From Capsicum annuum (lineage: Eukaryota > Streptophyta > Magnoliopsida > Solanales > Solanaceae): 64,000 bases of DNA. Position numbers and translations under genes: made by a program. Under the pieces are notes generated by a model. That model was not told the DNA's origin. It searched no databases and worked only from the letters and a program-made list of their open reading frames with translations. How positions within the stretch are numbered: position 1 is the stretch's first letter; every line of letters begins with the position of its first letter. Below are positions 33,800 through 45,243 of this stretch, in pieces. The stretch is from positions 118,904,481 to 118,968,480 of the forward strand of contig NC_061120.1 of NCBI RefSeq assembly GCF_002878395.1, read 5' to 3'.

Positions 33800-34498
33800 A
33801 GATACACAAACTAACTACGGAATTTAAAACTACAACTAAGATACGAGTACAAAGATAAAGATAGAATAGAAAGGTATAAAATAGAAGCAATGAAAGGAAT
33901 TGAAAGAAAATAAAGGGTATATCAAACCCTAAACCCTCTATCAATAGACCAAACAAAGTACCTAAATCGTATGTAGACTTCAAGGGAATCAATTATCGAG
34001 CAACCCACATTTCTAAAAAAGGTACCAACACAAGATAATCCAATATTGCCTCACACTCTCAATAGAGTTTAATTCATAATTCATCAAAAAATACTTACTA
34101 AAGTGAAAAGAAGTCCTACTTATATTCTAGGCTAAGTTATTACATCATATGGGCCTAAAGTGACCCATTTAGAAAAAAACAAACACATAGAAGCCCATTA
34201 GGCACTTTCTTGAGCATATGGGGAACACATTGGGTGAATCCCAAAGGTGTAGTAAGCTGTTTTGACCCTCTCTAGAGGATCGAGAATGGGTTGGGCACAC
34301 CTCCAAAGCAGGCATTTCCTCTCCCAGGGCTTTTTATACCTGTTTGGCCTTCCCTTGGCTACTCTAACATCCCCTGAGCCTCCTTCATCATCATAATCAT
34401 CCAATGGATTCCTTTTGATACCCATCAAGAAGTCATCAAGTTTCACTTGACCTATAAGCATCCTCTCTAGCAATCCGAAGGCCATTTGGATTGTATCA
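33800..34498 (-). repeat. 3' LTR of D
   Basis: On the minus strand it starts TGATACAATCC at 34498 and ends GTATCT at 33800, where the last A is mutated. It is homologous along its length to 44537-45243. The minus-strand frame at 34198-34485 lies wholly in this LTR and is not counted as a gene. Confidence 0.88.
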
Positions 34499-35001
34499 TC
34501 CTCTCCTTATTGAAGAAGATTCAACCTCGTATTTACATCCTTCAAACATAAAACAAGAGAACCAATATTTCCTCGAGGCACGAGGGTTAGTACATTGGTT
34601 AAAATCAACACATCCTTGCCAAGGTGATGGCCATTTCACATATAACCAAACATCCTTCAATACAATATAAGAGAAGTCAACATTTAAAGTGGAAAAGAGT
34701 TGGCTATGATAAGCATCAAAAAATTCTACTAAGTTAGTTCCATTAAATATGTTACCAAACAATTCATCATATGTTCGAACAACTAAGGGTAGAATCAAAG
34801 AGTCATTAGGGTGTAGATTACCCTTTCATTCACAAGAAATATGTTTACACATAAGACATACATAGCACCAACATGGTTATGCTCACAAATGAAGAAAATG
34901 GGATGACAAGAGTTATGATTACATAAGGTTCTACCAACAACAATATCAAATGACGGTAAGAAAAAATAACTTAAGAACCTCACATCCCTTTCATCGAACA
35001 A
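34496..35001 (-). pseudogene. D C-terminal module related to B and C
   Basis: Two adjoining minus-strand frames (35001-34795 and 34798-34496) with a stop between. Features shared with B2 at 41628-42425: a Leu-Thr/Met-Thr-Leu segment at the joint, then Leu-Lys-Asp-Val-Trp-Leu-Tyr-Val-Lys with Pro-x-Pro-Trp-x-Gly/Asp, Cys-Thr-Asn-Pro, and a final Tyr-Glu-Val-Glu-Ser-Ser. The stop at the module end is just before the purine tract and LTR. Function unknown. Relation to B and C is by motif order and position. Confidence 0.55.
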
Positions 35002-35056
35002 CCTTCCAAGAAAGAGCCAACTTGTTTATCCATATAGGTGTGACAAGAAATAAGGA

Positions 35057-35536
35057 TCAAAAATTGTTTATCAAGTGGAAATGATAGACTCTTCTTGGAA
35101 CAACAAATAGATTTTCCATTTGGGTGGGGAGGACACATATTTTATGTATATTCAAGTCATTCCAAAAGACATCAACACCGTCTAGGTAGGATTTGAAGTC
35201 TACTCTAGGGTAAATGTCATTTTGATCCCAAGAAAGGCTAGAAATAAGAGGGGGTGGATACATACTTATCGATAAAGGACTTAAACTTTCGCTCTTTCCT
35301 TCTAAACTTGCACCATGTGGACTTGTCCTATTATCCATTAACTTGGAAGTTGGCACAATTCTAGTGCTAAATGCAGTAAATAACAAAGGCTTGGGTTTGT
35401 CACTAAGCTCTCCTTCTTGATCCCAAAGCTCCTCATCTTCACCATTCATATCCTTTCTCATCATGAGGTTAGGATTCAAGACCTGTCTTTCTTGGGCCAA
35501 ACATCTCTGTTGGGAACTTTCATCATCAATCCACAA
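35057..35536 (-). pseudogene. D central frame, unknown
   Basis: A 159-residue minus-strand frame between the gag zinc knuckle and the C-terminal module. The first half is acidic, the middle rich in Ser and Pro, and the last part rich in aromatic residues. It occupies the place of the acidic region in B. I see no protease active-site loop or RT motif. It may be the linker of the same polyprotein read through several stops. Confidence 0.4.
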
Positions 35537-35689
35537 GGTACATTAAAGTCCCCCTTCAACTCCCTCTACTTCCCCTTCACTTCGAAGGTCATTATCCTCT
35601 TGAGGGATTTTCTCACCAATATTATTGTTGGTCACCTTATCTCCAACAAAGTAAGGATTACCCTTCACCAATACTATGTTACTTTGGTT

Positions 35690-36450
35690 GGGACATTAAC
35701 TAGCCTTATGACCCCAACCTTGACATTTAAAACAAGTAATACCTTTAAAATTGGGATTTGAAGATGGATTACCTTCATTCCTTGATGGATTCTTTGGGAT
35801 TGCTTTCTAAACAGGATTCTTCTCTAAGGACTTATCAAAATCCTTGTTATTGTTCCATCCGGAGGAAGAAGAAGAATTGTAATCTTTATTAAAGGAATTC
35901 TTGGCATTGTTGTTCCATTCAACCTTAATGGTTGTTTCACCAAGATTTTCTATTCGGTTAAACTCGTGGACAATTAGTTAAGAAGAAACTTTATTATCCA
36001 AACAACCTTTGAACCAAGCCATACAATGATTTGGAGGTTCAACAATCTCAAGATGAAGGATCAAGTTTTGAAACTCCTTATAATAGTCTTCCACACCTCT
36101 ACCTCCTTGTCTCAAATTATAGAGACTTGTTAATTGATGTTGCTTGAATGTTTTTGTCACATACGTATCTCTCATGAGTGACTTCAATTCATCCTAATTT
36201 ACAACGTCAGGATTATGATTTCTTTATCTTTGTACCCTTTTAGTCTTCCTCCAAGTAGAAGCATACTCTTCAAGTTGAGTAATTACATAGGCATGTTTCT
36301 TGTGTCCGGTTAACTCATTGAAATGGAAGATCCTATTGCATTGTATTTACCAATCAAGGTAGATTGATGGATCACTAGTTTCTTTAAAGGTAGGAAGAGT
36401 GATCTTGATTAAGTTAAGACCCATGTCTCAACCCATATTACCTCCTTGAT
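35690..36450 (-). pseudogene. D gag pseudogene with CCHC zinc knuckle
   Basis: Reading leftward from about 36430: Ile-x-Leu-Pro-x-Phe-Lys, Asp-Pro-Ser-x-Tyr-Leu-x-Trp, and Thr-Trp-Arg-Lys near 36250. An open 69-codon stretch at 36187-35978 follows, with Leu-Arg-Gln-Gly-Gly-x-Gly-Val-Glu-Asp-Tyr-Tyr-Lys-Glu-Phe, the typical end of a Ty3/gypsy capsid. The knuckle at 35735-35693 is Cys-Phe-Lys-Cys-x4-His-x4-Cys with a stop one residue before the last Cys. Gag packages RNA, so D once carried its own gag but no visible RT. Confidence 0.75.
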
Positions 36451-37007
36451 CCCATTAATGATCTTCTTAAACTTGGGGAAGCTTTTCTAAGCTTCCTTTT
36501 CAATTTGGAACTATAAAAAATCTTCCTCCTCATCTTCTATGTCCTCCCCTGTGAGTTCCTCTTATAGTTCATACAAATTCTATAAAGAGAGCCTCTATAT
36601 CCAACTCTTTATTTCTTCTATAAGGTTTCTCACCTCTCTCTCATCCTCAATTTGGATAGGTTTATTATGGTTAGCCAGGATTTAAGGTGGTTGGTTTCGG
36701 TTAAGTGGGGTTTTAGGTAGTTCTTGGGTAATTTGGAAGTATGATTCATGGCCATGTAGAGATTTTTAATGAGATTGATTGAATAAGGGTTGTAGTGGAC
36801 GAATGAGATTTATGTTATTTGGGTAATATTGTCTTGGATGATGGGTTCATGTACTTACCTCAGTGGATAAAGAATTGGGTGAAGTGTTTTTAGAGTTATA
36901 GTAGTGGACGTATTTCGATCATGCCTTCTAGAGTAAGCATGATAGTTTTAGGGAGGAGGTGGTAGAGTTTAGACGGACTTCAAAAGTATCCATCCTTCTT
37001 GAGAGAG
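36451..37007 (-). other. D gag N-terminal region, interrupted by B2
   Basis: This is broken coding or leader sequence upstream of the D gag core. No open frame I would support. Bases 37003-37007 (GAGAG) are the left copy of the B2 target duplication. Confidence 0.5.
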
Positions 37008-37724
37008 TGATACGAGCCAAAGGGACATCGTAGCTTTTGATGACATTATTCGGTGCCCATATATGAAGATTCAAGCTTTGGTCATATTGAGGATACAAGG
37101 ACATGCATGGAGGACTCATTTTGAGATTACAATAGAGCAAAACCATGTTTAGAAGATTGCTTGGGACTTGTGTTGATGCCTACCAAAGGGTTCCAAGAGG
37201 TTTTACATTTTGAAGCTTGAACAAGGAGGGACCCACAAAGCATTAGTGGGGGCGGCCTTGGAGTTTAAACACTCATTAAGGGTGTTTTAGTCTTTTTGTG
37301 CCATTTCTTTACACTCCATAGGAGCCCTTTTTCATTAAGGGTATTTTGCTATTTTATGTAATAAGCTATAAATAGACTCTTTAGGCTTATTTTCTCATTA
37401 GTTGATTATTGATATTTGAAAGACTTCTTCTTCTCTCTTTGCGAGTGTAGTGTAGGGCTTTGAATAGCAAAGTAGAGTAGGGCTTGGAAAAGCCATTATT
37501 GATCTTTTCTTAGAAACGGTAGTTGTAAGGCGGAGTTTATTCCCTTTGTGGTCATCATAAGAATTTGGTGTTGTAATTGCGGGTATTAAGGGTCTTATCT
37601 TTAATACACAGTTTGGTTCCTATTTCTCGTAATCTCATATGTCAATCCATCTATCTTACTTTATTGCATTTGTTTGTTCTCTTGTTTCTCTTAGTCTTCA
37701 TCTCTTTAGGTCATTCTTCTATCA
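37008..37724 (+). repeat. 5' LTR of B2
   Basis: 717 bases, TGATACGAGCC to CTATCA. TATAAATA at 37367-37374 inside GCTATAAATAGACTC is a good TATA box. Confidence 0.9.
37367..37374 (+). promoter_or_regulatory. TATA box of the B2 5' LTR
   Basis: TATAAATA preceded by TTATGTAATAAGC and followed by GACTC. The same context is at about 42775 in the B2 3' LTR, about 21714 in B1 and, with TATAAATA, at 46090-46097 in C. Confidence 0.65.
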
Positions 37725-37726
37725 TT

Positions 37727-37743
37727 TGGTATCATGAGCAAGG
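37727..37743 (+). other. Primer binding site of B2
   Basis: TGGTATCATGAGCAAGG, identical to that of B1. Confidence 0.8.
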
Positions 37744-38152
37744 TATGATTTTGTTCCAACAAAATCAATCTTGGGATTGTTATCTTGAAAAATAAAAAGA
37801 GTAAAAAAGAAAAAAGTTACTGTTCACGTTTTTAGGGTTTTTCAATTTTTGAGACTTGATTTTTGTTTGTTTTGTGTGTATTTAGTGTTAGATCCTTGTT
37901 CCCATTTTTGAACCTACGCTAAATTCTGAGTTTTTAATTTTTAGTTGTTTTTTGTATTTTTAGTGGTAGATTTCTGTTCTCTAACTCTATATGAGTCTAG
38001 GGTTTGAAGTTGAACTAAATTGAAGATCATTTGAGCCATCCACCATTGTTGATCTTGAGTTTGAAGAAACTTGAAGGTGAGATCTCATTGTGGAAGGTTT
38101 TTGTTGACGTTTTTGGGGATGAAAACATGATATTTGTGGTTGGATTGTCAAC

Positions 38153-38446
38153 ATGAGCTTGGATCTTCAAGAAAAATCAAATTCCAAGTTCATTTGCTTA
38201 AGGGTCAACTTTGGGTCAAACTTTGAATGTTCTTGTGTTCTTCATGTATTGTTGAACAAGAACATTCAAAAAGTGTTGTTTGATCTAAAAAGGAGGAGAA
38301 AAAGTCTCAAAGAATATTCAAAGCATATTCCAGGTCTTCCAAAGGAAGAAAAGAATTCAAAAGGCATCAAAAGGAATATTCTCAAAAAAAAGGACAAGGG
38401 CAAGTACAAGTGGGGACCATCTCAAATTCAAACTCTTTTAAGCTAG
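38153..38446 (+). CDS. B2 leader ORF, basic, unknown
   Basis: A 97-residue frame corresponding to the B1 ORF at 17119-17373. It shares Leu-Asn-Lys-Asn-Ile-Gln-Lys-Val-Leu-Phe-Asp-Leu-Lys-Arg and a Lys-rich second half ending in Gln-Ile-Gln-Thr-Leu-Leu-Ser. The amino end differs, but the end of the frame is the same, which supports the reading frame. Function unknown. Confidence 0.4.
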   Translation: MSLDLQEKSNSKFICLRVNFGSNFECSCVLHVLLNKNIQKVLFDLKRRRKSLKEYSKHIPGLPKEEKNSKGIKRNILKKKDKGKYKWGPSQIQTLLS

Positions 38447-39060
38447 AAAAAAAGGTCTATTCTTTGTGTTTTCTTCACCAAAACTGATCCTACCTACCTC
38501 TTAAGTTGAAGATTGATTGAATACAAGAAAATTTTTTCAAAACATACACCAACCAAAGGCTGCCACATCGTCACCAAGAGCTGCCACATCATCACTTCGC
38601 CCAAAAAGCTTAAGCTCAAATTTCAGATTCTAAGTTTCATTTCCTTGTTTCTTTAGTTTCATTTCTTGATTCTAGTACTAATTAACAACTAGTAATCACC
38701 TGCTTAGTTGGGAATTAGTTGTTTGAGTCCGTTTTCTTCATTTTTTCATTCTTTGTGTGCTTTTCTAATTTTGACTCGTTGAACTTCTTTGTTTCAAGTT
38801 CATAAGTAGATTTTTTATTGTGTCTTAATTCCATCAAATAATAATCTATTCCGGCCACTAAGTAGTGATTGAAACCTTATTCACTACCGGAGTATGAACA
38901 ACTTTTAATATTCACTACTCTAATTGTGAGGATCAGAAAGGTGAGTTTATATGAGTGTTGGTGAGGAGCTTTTACTACTAATCTTGTTTGTTCATTTTGT
39001 AGGTACAAGGTGGTATAAGGGGAACATATCTTGGTAGCCTCGGACTATTGTGACTACAAC

Positions 39061-40027
39061 ATGGGAGACTATGATTGTAGTAAGGGATTTTATGGCTACG
39101 ATGTTGTTGGAGATTATGGGGGCTATAAATATATCCATGATCGAGACATAGGTAGAATTGAGAGTTATGGTTTTGAGGAAAAAATTAGGTGAATGAAGTT
39201 CCTAGTGATTATGGTGAATATGGAGATGATGTAAGGCCTTATGATAGTTCTTATGATAAAGTTGGGGCATGTGAGAAGTCTTACACTTCCCACTTTGGAC
39301 CTAGAATTTAAGGTATAACTATTTTCTTTGAAAAAGGGTATGAGAGCCTTGGTGAGAGTGCACATGTGGAGCATGAAGATCCATATTCTTCACCTTGTGG
39401 TACATCTTAAAGGTCAAAGTGGTGTGAATGGGTACACTAGCTATAGTATAGGTTATCTCATGAGAAGAAGAGAGAATACATATCCAAGGCCGAGGGGTAC
39501 TCATGTGCCCATGGGTTGTCCTAAACTCTACAATGTTGATTCTAGAAGAAGTGTTAAACTCCGGAAAGGTAAGCATTTATGGGGTATCGGGATGCCTCCT
39601 CGTACTAGATGATTGGCGCCATAAGAACTACATCATGCCACCCATGGTTGACTATTTGGGGTTGTTTCGAGAACCTTTACTTGTTTCATATTAGCTGGAT
39701 GGGTATAAGGTTACCAAGAGAGTAAGGATTGTCTTCACCCAATTTGAATACTCCAAGGAGGTATGGTGCAATATCTTTCCCTTGACATCAGGTCATGTAT
39801 TCTTGGGTGCCCATTGATTTGCACAACATAGAGTTCCAAATGTACTAAATTGGTCTAAGGTTGTAGTGGACCATTGGGGAAATTATCTCTTTACCTCAAT
39901 TCTTCCCAAACCGAAAGGAGATGTGATCACTTACTCCGGCCTGAATAATTATGAGATACAAAAGATTGAGAGGAGTAAGGGTGTGCAAGGTGTCATTCCA
40001 AGAGTGGAAAAGGGAGAGGTTGTGTAA
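39061..40027 (+). pseudogene. B2 Tyr-rich linker plus retropepsin-like domain
   Basis: It corresponds to B1 17999-19015. It begins at ATG 39061 after an AG|GTACAAGG site at about 39000. Frameshifts near 39185 and 39400-39410 interrupt the linker. The protease-like part includes Cys-Leu-Leu-Val-Leu-Asp-Asp-Trp-Arg-His-Lys-Asn-Tyr-Ile, Asp-Tyr-Leu-Gly-Leu-Phe and Trp-Cys-Asp-Ile-Phe-Pro-Leu-Thr. The loop is altered here too, with Asp-Trp where Ser-Gly would be. A TGA interrupts the segment after Val-Phe-Leu-Gly, and TAA at 40025-40027 ends it where B1 has TGG. Confidence 0.6.
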
Positions 40028-40033
40028 AGTGAA

Positions 40034-41309
40034 GTGATAGGGTTGCCCCCAAACCATGCTAACTCTGTTTATCCTTCTGTTTCTAAGGAAATTTGTGTAG
40101 GTACTAATATGGCAAGTGGAGGACCACAAGGCCATGGAGAAGTTGCTGCCAAAGCATGTGGGAAACCTTCACACCACGGAAAAGAAGAATCTACTCAAGA
40201 ACTTCAAGGTAAAATAGCTAACTCTTATACTTTTCTGAATGTGAATGATAATTTTGTGGCTAGTAGCCCATTTAGTGTGAGTAGTAGCTTACATATTTGT
40301 AATTCTATTGATTCTTTAACCCTTGATGATGATGTACTTATTGCTAGTATGGATACACTAGTTGATCCTATTAATGACTGAATTGACTTTTCTTGTAAGA
40401 TAAATTTAGGTCTACCTAGAGTTGAAGCCATTTTGTTGAATGATAATACATCATCTATTGATTCTTTGCCCCTTGATGATAATTTACATGTTGTGAATGT
40501 GGATACACTAGTTGTTCCTATTGATGACCAAATTGAATCTTCTTGTAAGATCAATTTATGTCCACCTAGTGTTGAAGCCAATGGTTGAATGATAGTACAT
40601 CATCTTGTAGGAATTGTGTTGATCAAATTATGTGAGAAATTTTTCCACCACTTGAGGATATGTGTGATGTGTTTAGTGGATCTCAAGTGAGTGATGATGT
40701 TGAAAATGTTAATCAAATAAATAGTAGTACCTATTTAGCATGACCTCTAGTGAATGTTCTACTAGCGGTTTTGGTCATAAGGATGATTGTGTATTTGAAA
40801 CTTCTTTGGAACTTGATAATTGTCCTTTAGAGAGTGAGCTTGCATGTTCTAAATCTTTCCTGAGGATAGATCCTCCTCTCTTTAGGTATAAAATACTGTT
40901 CAAAGATGGTCCAATCACTCCTAATGAACCTAGTGGTGAGAATGATATTGAAGGTATAGCTTGTCTTGAAGGCTATAGCCTATATACTAACCCACTATGG
41001 TGTGACAACACACCTCCTAAAGATGGAAATCTCTTCTTCAATGATGAGAGTACTCTTAAGGATAAGTAATGTGTAGTCTTGGAAAGGAATGATCAATTGG
41101 GTAATGATAGTTTTGGTTTGCTTGAATATTTGAGAAACCTAATAGGTGATTATTCCTTCAAAATTGATTGTGGTTGTGATCCTTTGTATGATACCCCAAC
41201 CAAGTTTGATGACTATGAGGATGAATTTCTTGCTTCTTGTGAAGACTTAAGTTATAATCCATTTGATTCTAGTTGTGGTATGTATCTACTTGAGGGTTCT
41301 TCCATGTAA
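40034..41309 (+). pseudogene. B2 acidic Ser/Asp-rich region
   Basis: The open segments 40034-40381, 40740-41069 and 41079-41309 are separated by stops and frame changes and correspond to B1 19047-20251. The two 150-base units are at 40307-40456 and 40457-40606. At the end of the first unit the sequence reads Asp-Asp-stop, whereas the second unit reads Asp-Asp-Gln, so the ancestral codon there was CAA or similar. The domain is not recognised. Confidence 0.5.
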
Positions 41310-41627
41310 AGAGAAAGTGTCCATTGCTTGGAAATTACTTCTTCTTCTACTTTGTGTGACTTATTGTTGAGAGTACTCATGGAGATGATTTTGAAACTAG
41401 TAATGAGTACATACATGAGGACACCTTAGTTCAAGTTGACTTGAGTGATACCTTTCTCTACTCTCTATTTGCTTTTGATGATGTCTATGCTATTGTAGAG
41501 AGTGTATCTTTTAGATTGGGTAAAGCCTGTGGGGGAAAAAGAGTATTGTCTAGACCTATGTCTATAGCAACTCTTTCCATTTGACCCGGGTGCCAAATGT
41601 AGATATTATGATGTTGGCACACCGAAA

Positions 41628-42425
41628 TTGTTGCTTGGTCTACATAACAAGCAAAGTAACATTCTTGAAAACTCGAGGGCAAAGGTGTTATTGTCTTCTT
41701 GGGGTAATGATACTAAATGTGCATCCTTGCTTGACATACTCGTGCTTAAGTTGCATCATTCTCTACTTATGGATGCCAAGTTCATACTTTACTTGAAAAG
41801 AAGAGGTCACATGTGTTGTAGTGCCTTAAATCCATCCTTGTGCGCTTTATGGCTTATATCTTATCAGCCAGATTGCATTCTTATAGATGACAGTGCCTTA
41901 GATGATGCCTTTACACTTGATTCCTTCTTATACTACCTCTTTACCTATGATGACATCCATACTAGTTTTGGATTTGTATTATGTAGAGGTAGAGAACTTG
42001 GTTGTTGGTCAACTTATTTGAATGACAATGCTATGTGGGTTTGGTGGACTATAAGACCAATAGTGGAACCACTTTTGATGAGGAGACTTGAAGAGGTAAT
42101 GAAACGATTGTGTCTTATGGTTTCTAAGATAAAGGTAGTCTTACCTTTTGGCTTTAGTGATACCATTAAGACCTTTGTAGTATCTTTATCTCTTGATAGT
42201 TTTCATAGCCATATCCTTTGTGACACTTTCACTAAGCTTTTTATGACTAAAATAAAGGATTCATGGTTATATTTTAAGTATGTACCCCCTTGGTATGATG
42301 ATGTTATTTTTTGTACTAACCCTAACCCTCATGCCATGAGGATGTTGTGCTTGTTTCACCTTTCTTTAGTTTTTCAAGGTGTAGATTTGAGGTTGAATCC
42401 TTTTCAAGAAAGGGGGATGATATGA
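41628..42425 (+). CDS. B2 conserved C-terminal module, 265 codons open
   Basis: This is the longest unbroken frame in the window. It is open from 41628, where the codon is TTG, and the same frame extends upstream to Tyr-Tyr-Asp-Val-Gly-Thr near 41600, so the true amino end is not set here. Landmarks: a Ser-Ser-Trp-Gly-Asn segment, Leu-Asp-Ser-Phe-Leu-Tyr-Tyr-Leu-Phe, Trp-Val-Trp-Trp near residue 134, then Leu-Cys-Asp-Thr-Phe-Thr-Lys-Leu-Phe, Lys-Asp-Ser-Trp-Leu-Tyr-Phe-Lys and Cys-Thr-Asn-Pro. It runs a few bases into the 3' LTR. B1, C and D carry the same module. No catalytic motif known to me is present. Confidence 0.6.
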   Translation: MLLGLHNKQSNILENSRAKVLLSSWGNDTKCASLLDILVLKLHHSLLMDAKFILYLKRRGHMCCSALNPSLCALWLISYQPDCILIDDSALDDAFTLDSFLYYLFTYDDIHTSFGFVLCRGRELGCWSTYLNDNAMWVWWTIRPIVEPLLMRRLEEVMKRLCLMVSKIKVVLPFGFSDTIKTFVVSLSLDSFHSHILCDTFTKLFMTKIKDSWLYFKYVPPWYDDVIFCTNPNPHAMRMLCLFHLSLVFQGVDLRLNPFQERGMI

Positions 42426-43133
42426 GCCAAAGGGCCATCATAGCTTTTGATGACATTATTCAAGGCCTATACATGAAGATTCAAGCTTTGGTCATATTGA
42501 GGATACAAGGACTGCATGGAGGACTCATTTTGAGATTACAATAGAGCAAAACCATGTTTGGAAGATTGCTTGGGACTTGTGTTGATGCCTACCAAAGGGT
42601 TCCAAGAGGTTTCAGATTTGAAGCTTGAAGAAGGAGGGACCCACGAAGTATTAGTGGGGGCGTCCTTGGAGTGTAAACACTCATTAAGGGTGTTTTAGCC
42701 TTTTTGTGCCATTTCTTTACATGCCATAGGAGCCCTTTTTCACTAAGGGTATTTTGGTATTTTATGTAATAAGCTATAAATAGACTCTTTAAGCTTATTT
42801 CCTTATTAGTTGATTATTGACATTTGAAAGACTTCTTCTTCTCTCTTTGAGAGTGTAGTGTAAGGCTTTGAAAATGCAAGTAGAGTAGGGCTTGGAAAAG
42901 CCATTATTGATCTTTTCTTAGAAACGGCGGTTGTAAGGCAGAGTTGATTCCCTTTGTGGTCACCGTAAGAGTTTGGTGTTGTAATTGCGGGTATTAAGGG
43001 TCTTATCATTTGATACACGATTTAGCTCCTATTACTCATAATCTTGTATGTCAAGCTATCTATCTTACTTTATTGCATTTGTTTGTTCTCTTGTTTCTCA
43101 TATTCGTCATCTCTTTAGGTCAATCTTCTATCA
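42418..43133 (+). repeat. 3' LTR of B2
   Basis: 716 bases, beginning TGATATGAGCC and ending CTATCA, followed by GAGAG. Its length is nearly equal to the 5' LTR, with scattered substitutions. Confidence 0.9.
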
Positions 43134-43138
43134 GAGAG

Positions 43139-44536
43139 AACCTTCCATCCCTTCTATTCTTGTTTCAAGAGATCCTAATCGGCTATCCATAGTATTAAGC
43201 TTCTCTATGATAGAGCTAACCTAACTAGGAATCTCACCTTCCTCGACCATCATACCTAACAAAAGAGATGCTAAAACAAAACAAAAATAACAAACAAGTT
43301 AAATTTAATAAGTCAACCTCACAAGCTCTCAAAGTTCACACCTTTGTTTTTCACTTAATTGGTGTCGCAAGTATTGACAGCTCATTTGTACTCTAATGAG
43401 ATTGCTTGGTACCAATAATGGCTTGAGGTCAGAATAGATTATTGTTTGAAATGACTCAAATAAAAATATATATGAACTTGATTCAAGAACTAACATTGAA
43501 TTCAAAAGAGAAAGGCTTGAAAAAAGTAGGACGACGAAATAAAGGACTAAGAGGTAATCAATCAACTTAGTAGATAAGTTACTAGTTGATAAGTAGTTTA
43601 AGAATCAAAGAAAATATTTAAGAATCAAGAAATTGAAACTGCGAATCAAGCCTTGAGAAATGGAGTTTTTAAGGTGTTGAGATATGTTTTAGAAGTTGAA
43701 TTGATGTTGGAGGTGTTGAAATGCATTTGAGGAGTGTTTGGGGCTACCTTGAGTTGAGTTACAGTAATCTGTGTGGGGGAACTTGCTGCATAAGGTGGAA
43801 TATAGGACAAAGGCACCTTGGAAATAGCTTGGACCTTTCTTACTGTCTTGGTATGCATTTGGGGTGTGGCCACATCTTGGGCACAGGTTGGGTGCACCTC
43901 AAGCACAAGTGGTCCGCCCCTTGTCCTTGAATTGCAAAAAATGGCCTCCAAATGGTCCCCCTTTGTTCTTTCTTGTAGAATATCCTTACGATCTTCTAAG
44001 ATGCCTTTTTAAAAAACCTTTTCACCACTTTTGTTTGATTTTTTGAATAAAACACCACCTTTTGATAAGAATTAGAGATGAATATTTGAATCTTCCTCAA
44101 GAACACTCAAGAACACCAAGACTTTAAAAACCTCTAACTCTTGAACAGATGATCGGAATGCGTTTAAATTTTGAACCAAGGCTATTTTCAAACTCACAAA
44201 CACATTCCACATGTCATTTTTTCCAAGTTCACAACTAATTTTTCTAGATTTCCATTTCTCCTTCACTTTCTTCAAGTTCTAGCTCTTAAGAACGGTATCA
44301 CACTCAATTTGACTCCGATTAAGCTCAAATTTAAACCCTGGATAGCTATAGTGTCAAGGAACTCAAATCAAACACTAAAAACACAAAATCAAAAAGTTAA
44401 ATTTTGACCTAGGGCTAAAAACATGAAAAGTACTTTCATGGGATTTATAATTTTGACACTTTTTTGTGGATTTTTAAGAAAATAAAACCAAGATTGACTT
44501 TTTAGGAATGAAATCAAGCTCGACACTGATACTAAA
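43139..44536 (-). other. D leader between primer site and gag
   Basis: This continues D to the right of B2 and is the D leader read leftward. It has small minus-strand frames (44275-44072, 43951-43646 and 43565-43329), none of which I recognise. Bases 43200-43850 are repeated at 63372-64000 in another D copy. A primer-like sequence at 44516-44534, reading TAGTATCAGTGTCGAGCTT on the minus strand, is a diverged initiator-Met site. Confidence 0.55.
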
Positions 44537-45243
44537 TGATACACAAACTAACTATGGAATCAAAAGATAGAACTAAGTTATGAATACAAAGATAAAGATA
44601 AAACAAAAAGGTAGTAAGATAGACACAATGAAAGGAATTGAAAGTAAATAAATGGTCTATCAAACACTAAGCCCTCAATCAATATGCCAAACAAAGAACT
44701 TAAATCGTATGTAGACCTCAAGGGAATTGATTCTCAAGCAACCTAAGTTTCTAAACAAGGTATCAACACAAACTAATCCAATATTTTCTCATACTCTCAA
44801 TAGAGTTTACATTCATAATTCATCAAAATATACTTACTAAAGTAAAACGAAGTCCAATTTATAGTCTAGGCTAAGTTATTACATCATATAGACCCAAAAG
44901 TGACCCATTTAGGAAAGACAAACACAAAATCCCATTAGGAAGTTGCCTGAGTATATATGGCACACATGGGTCATATCCCAAAGGTGTAGTGGACTAGTTT
45001 TACCTGCTCTAGAGGATCGAGAGCGGGTTGGATGAACCTCCAAAGCGGATGGGGCACATTTCTTTTTTTGGGGGCTTTCTATCCTTGTTTAGCCTTCCTT
45101 TGGCCTCTCTAACATCTGTTGAGCCTCCTTGATCATCACAATCATCCAATGGATGCCTTTTGATATCCATTAAGAAGTTATAAAGTGTCTCTTAACCTAT
45201 AAGCATCCTCTCTAGCAATGAAGAGGCTATTTGGACTATATCA
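44537..45243 (-). repeat. 5' LTR of D
   Basis: On the minus strand it starts TGATATAGTCC at 45243 and ends TGTGTATCA at 44537. It is homologous along its length to 33800-34498, and ACTAG follows at 45244-45248. Confidence 0.88.

Larger units (their letters stand above)
37008..43133 (+). mobile_element. Element B2: second copy of family B, TSD GAGAG, inside D
   Basis: The LTRs are at 37008-37724 and 42418-43133, with GAGAG at 37003-37007 and 43134-43138. It lies in the orientation opposite to D. It has the same internal order as B1 and similar length (6126 against 6199). Its C-terminal module is intact over 265 codons. Since it interrupts D, it inserted later than D. Confidence 0.93.
33800..45243 (-). 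mobile_element. Element D: non-autonomous gag-bearing LTR element, TSD ACTAG, interrupted by B2
   Basis: The LTRs lie at 44537-45243 (5', since the element reads leftward) and 33800-34498 (3'). ACTAG is at 33795-33799 and 45244-45248. Without B2 and its duplicated target the element is about 5.3 kb. Reading leftward it has a degenerate Met-tRNA-type primer site, a long leader, a gag with CCHC knuckle, an unrecognised frame and a C-terminal module related to B and C. No RT or integrase core is seen. It belongs to the terminal-repeat-plus-gag class in general organisation. Confidence 0.88.

Noticed and set aside
34198..34485. Minus-strand ORF of 95 codons as a D gene
   Set aside because: It is contained in the D 3' LTR and the corresponding stretch of the other LTR (44930-45230) is interrupted.
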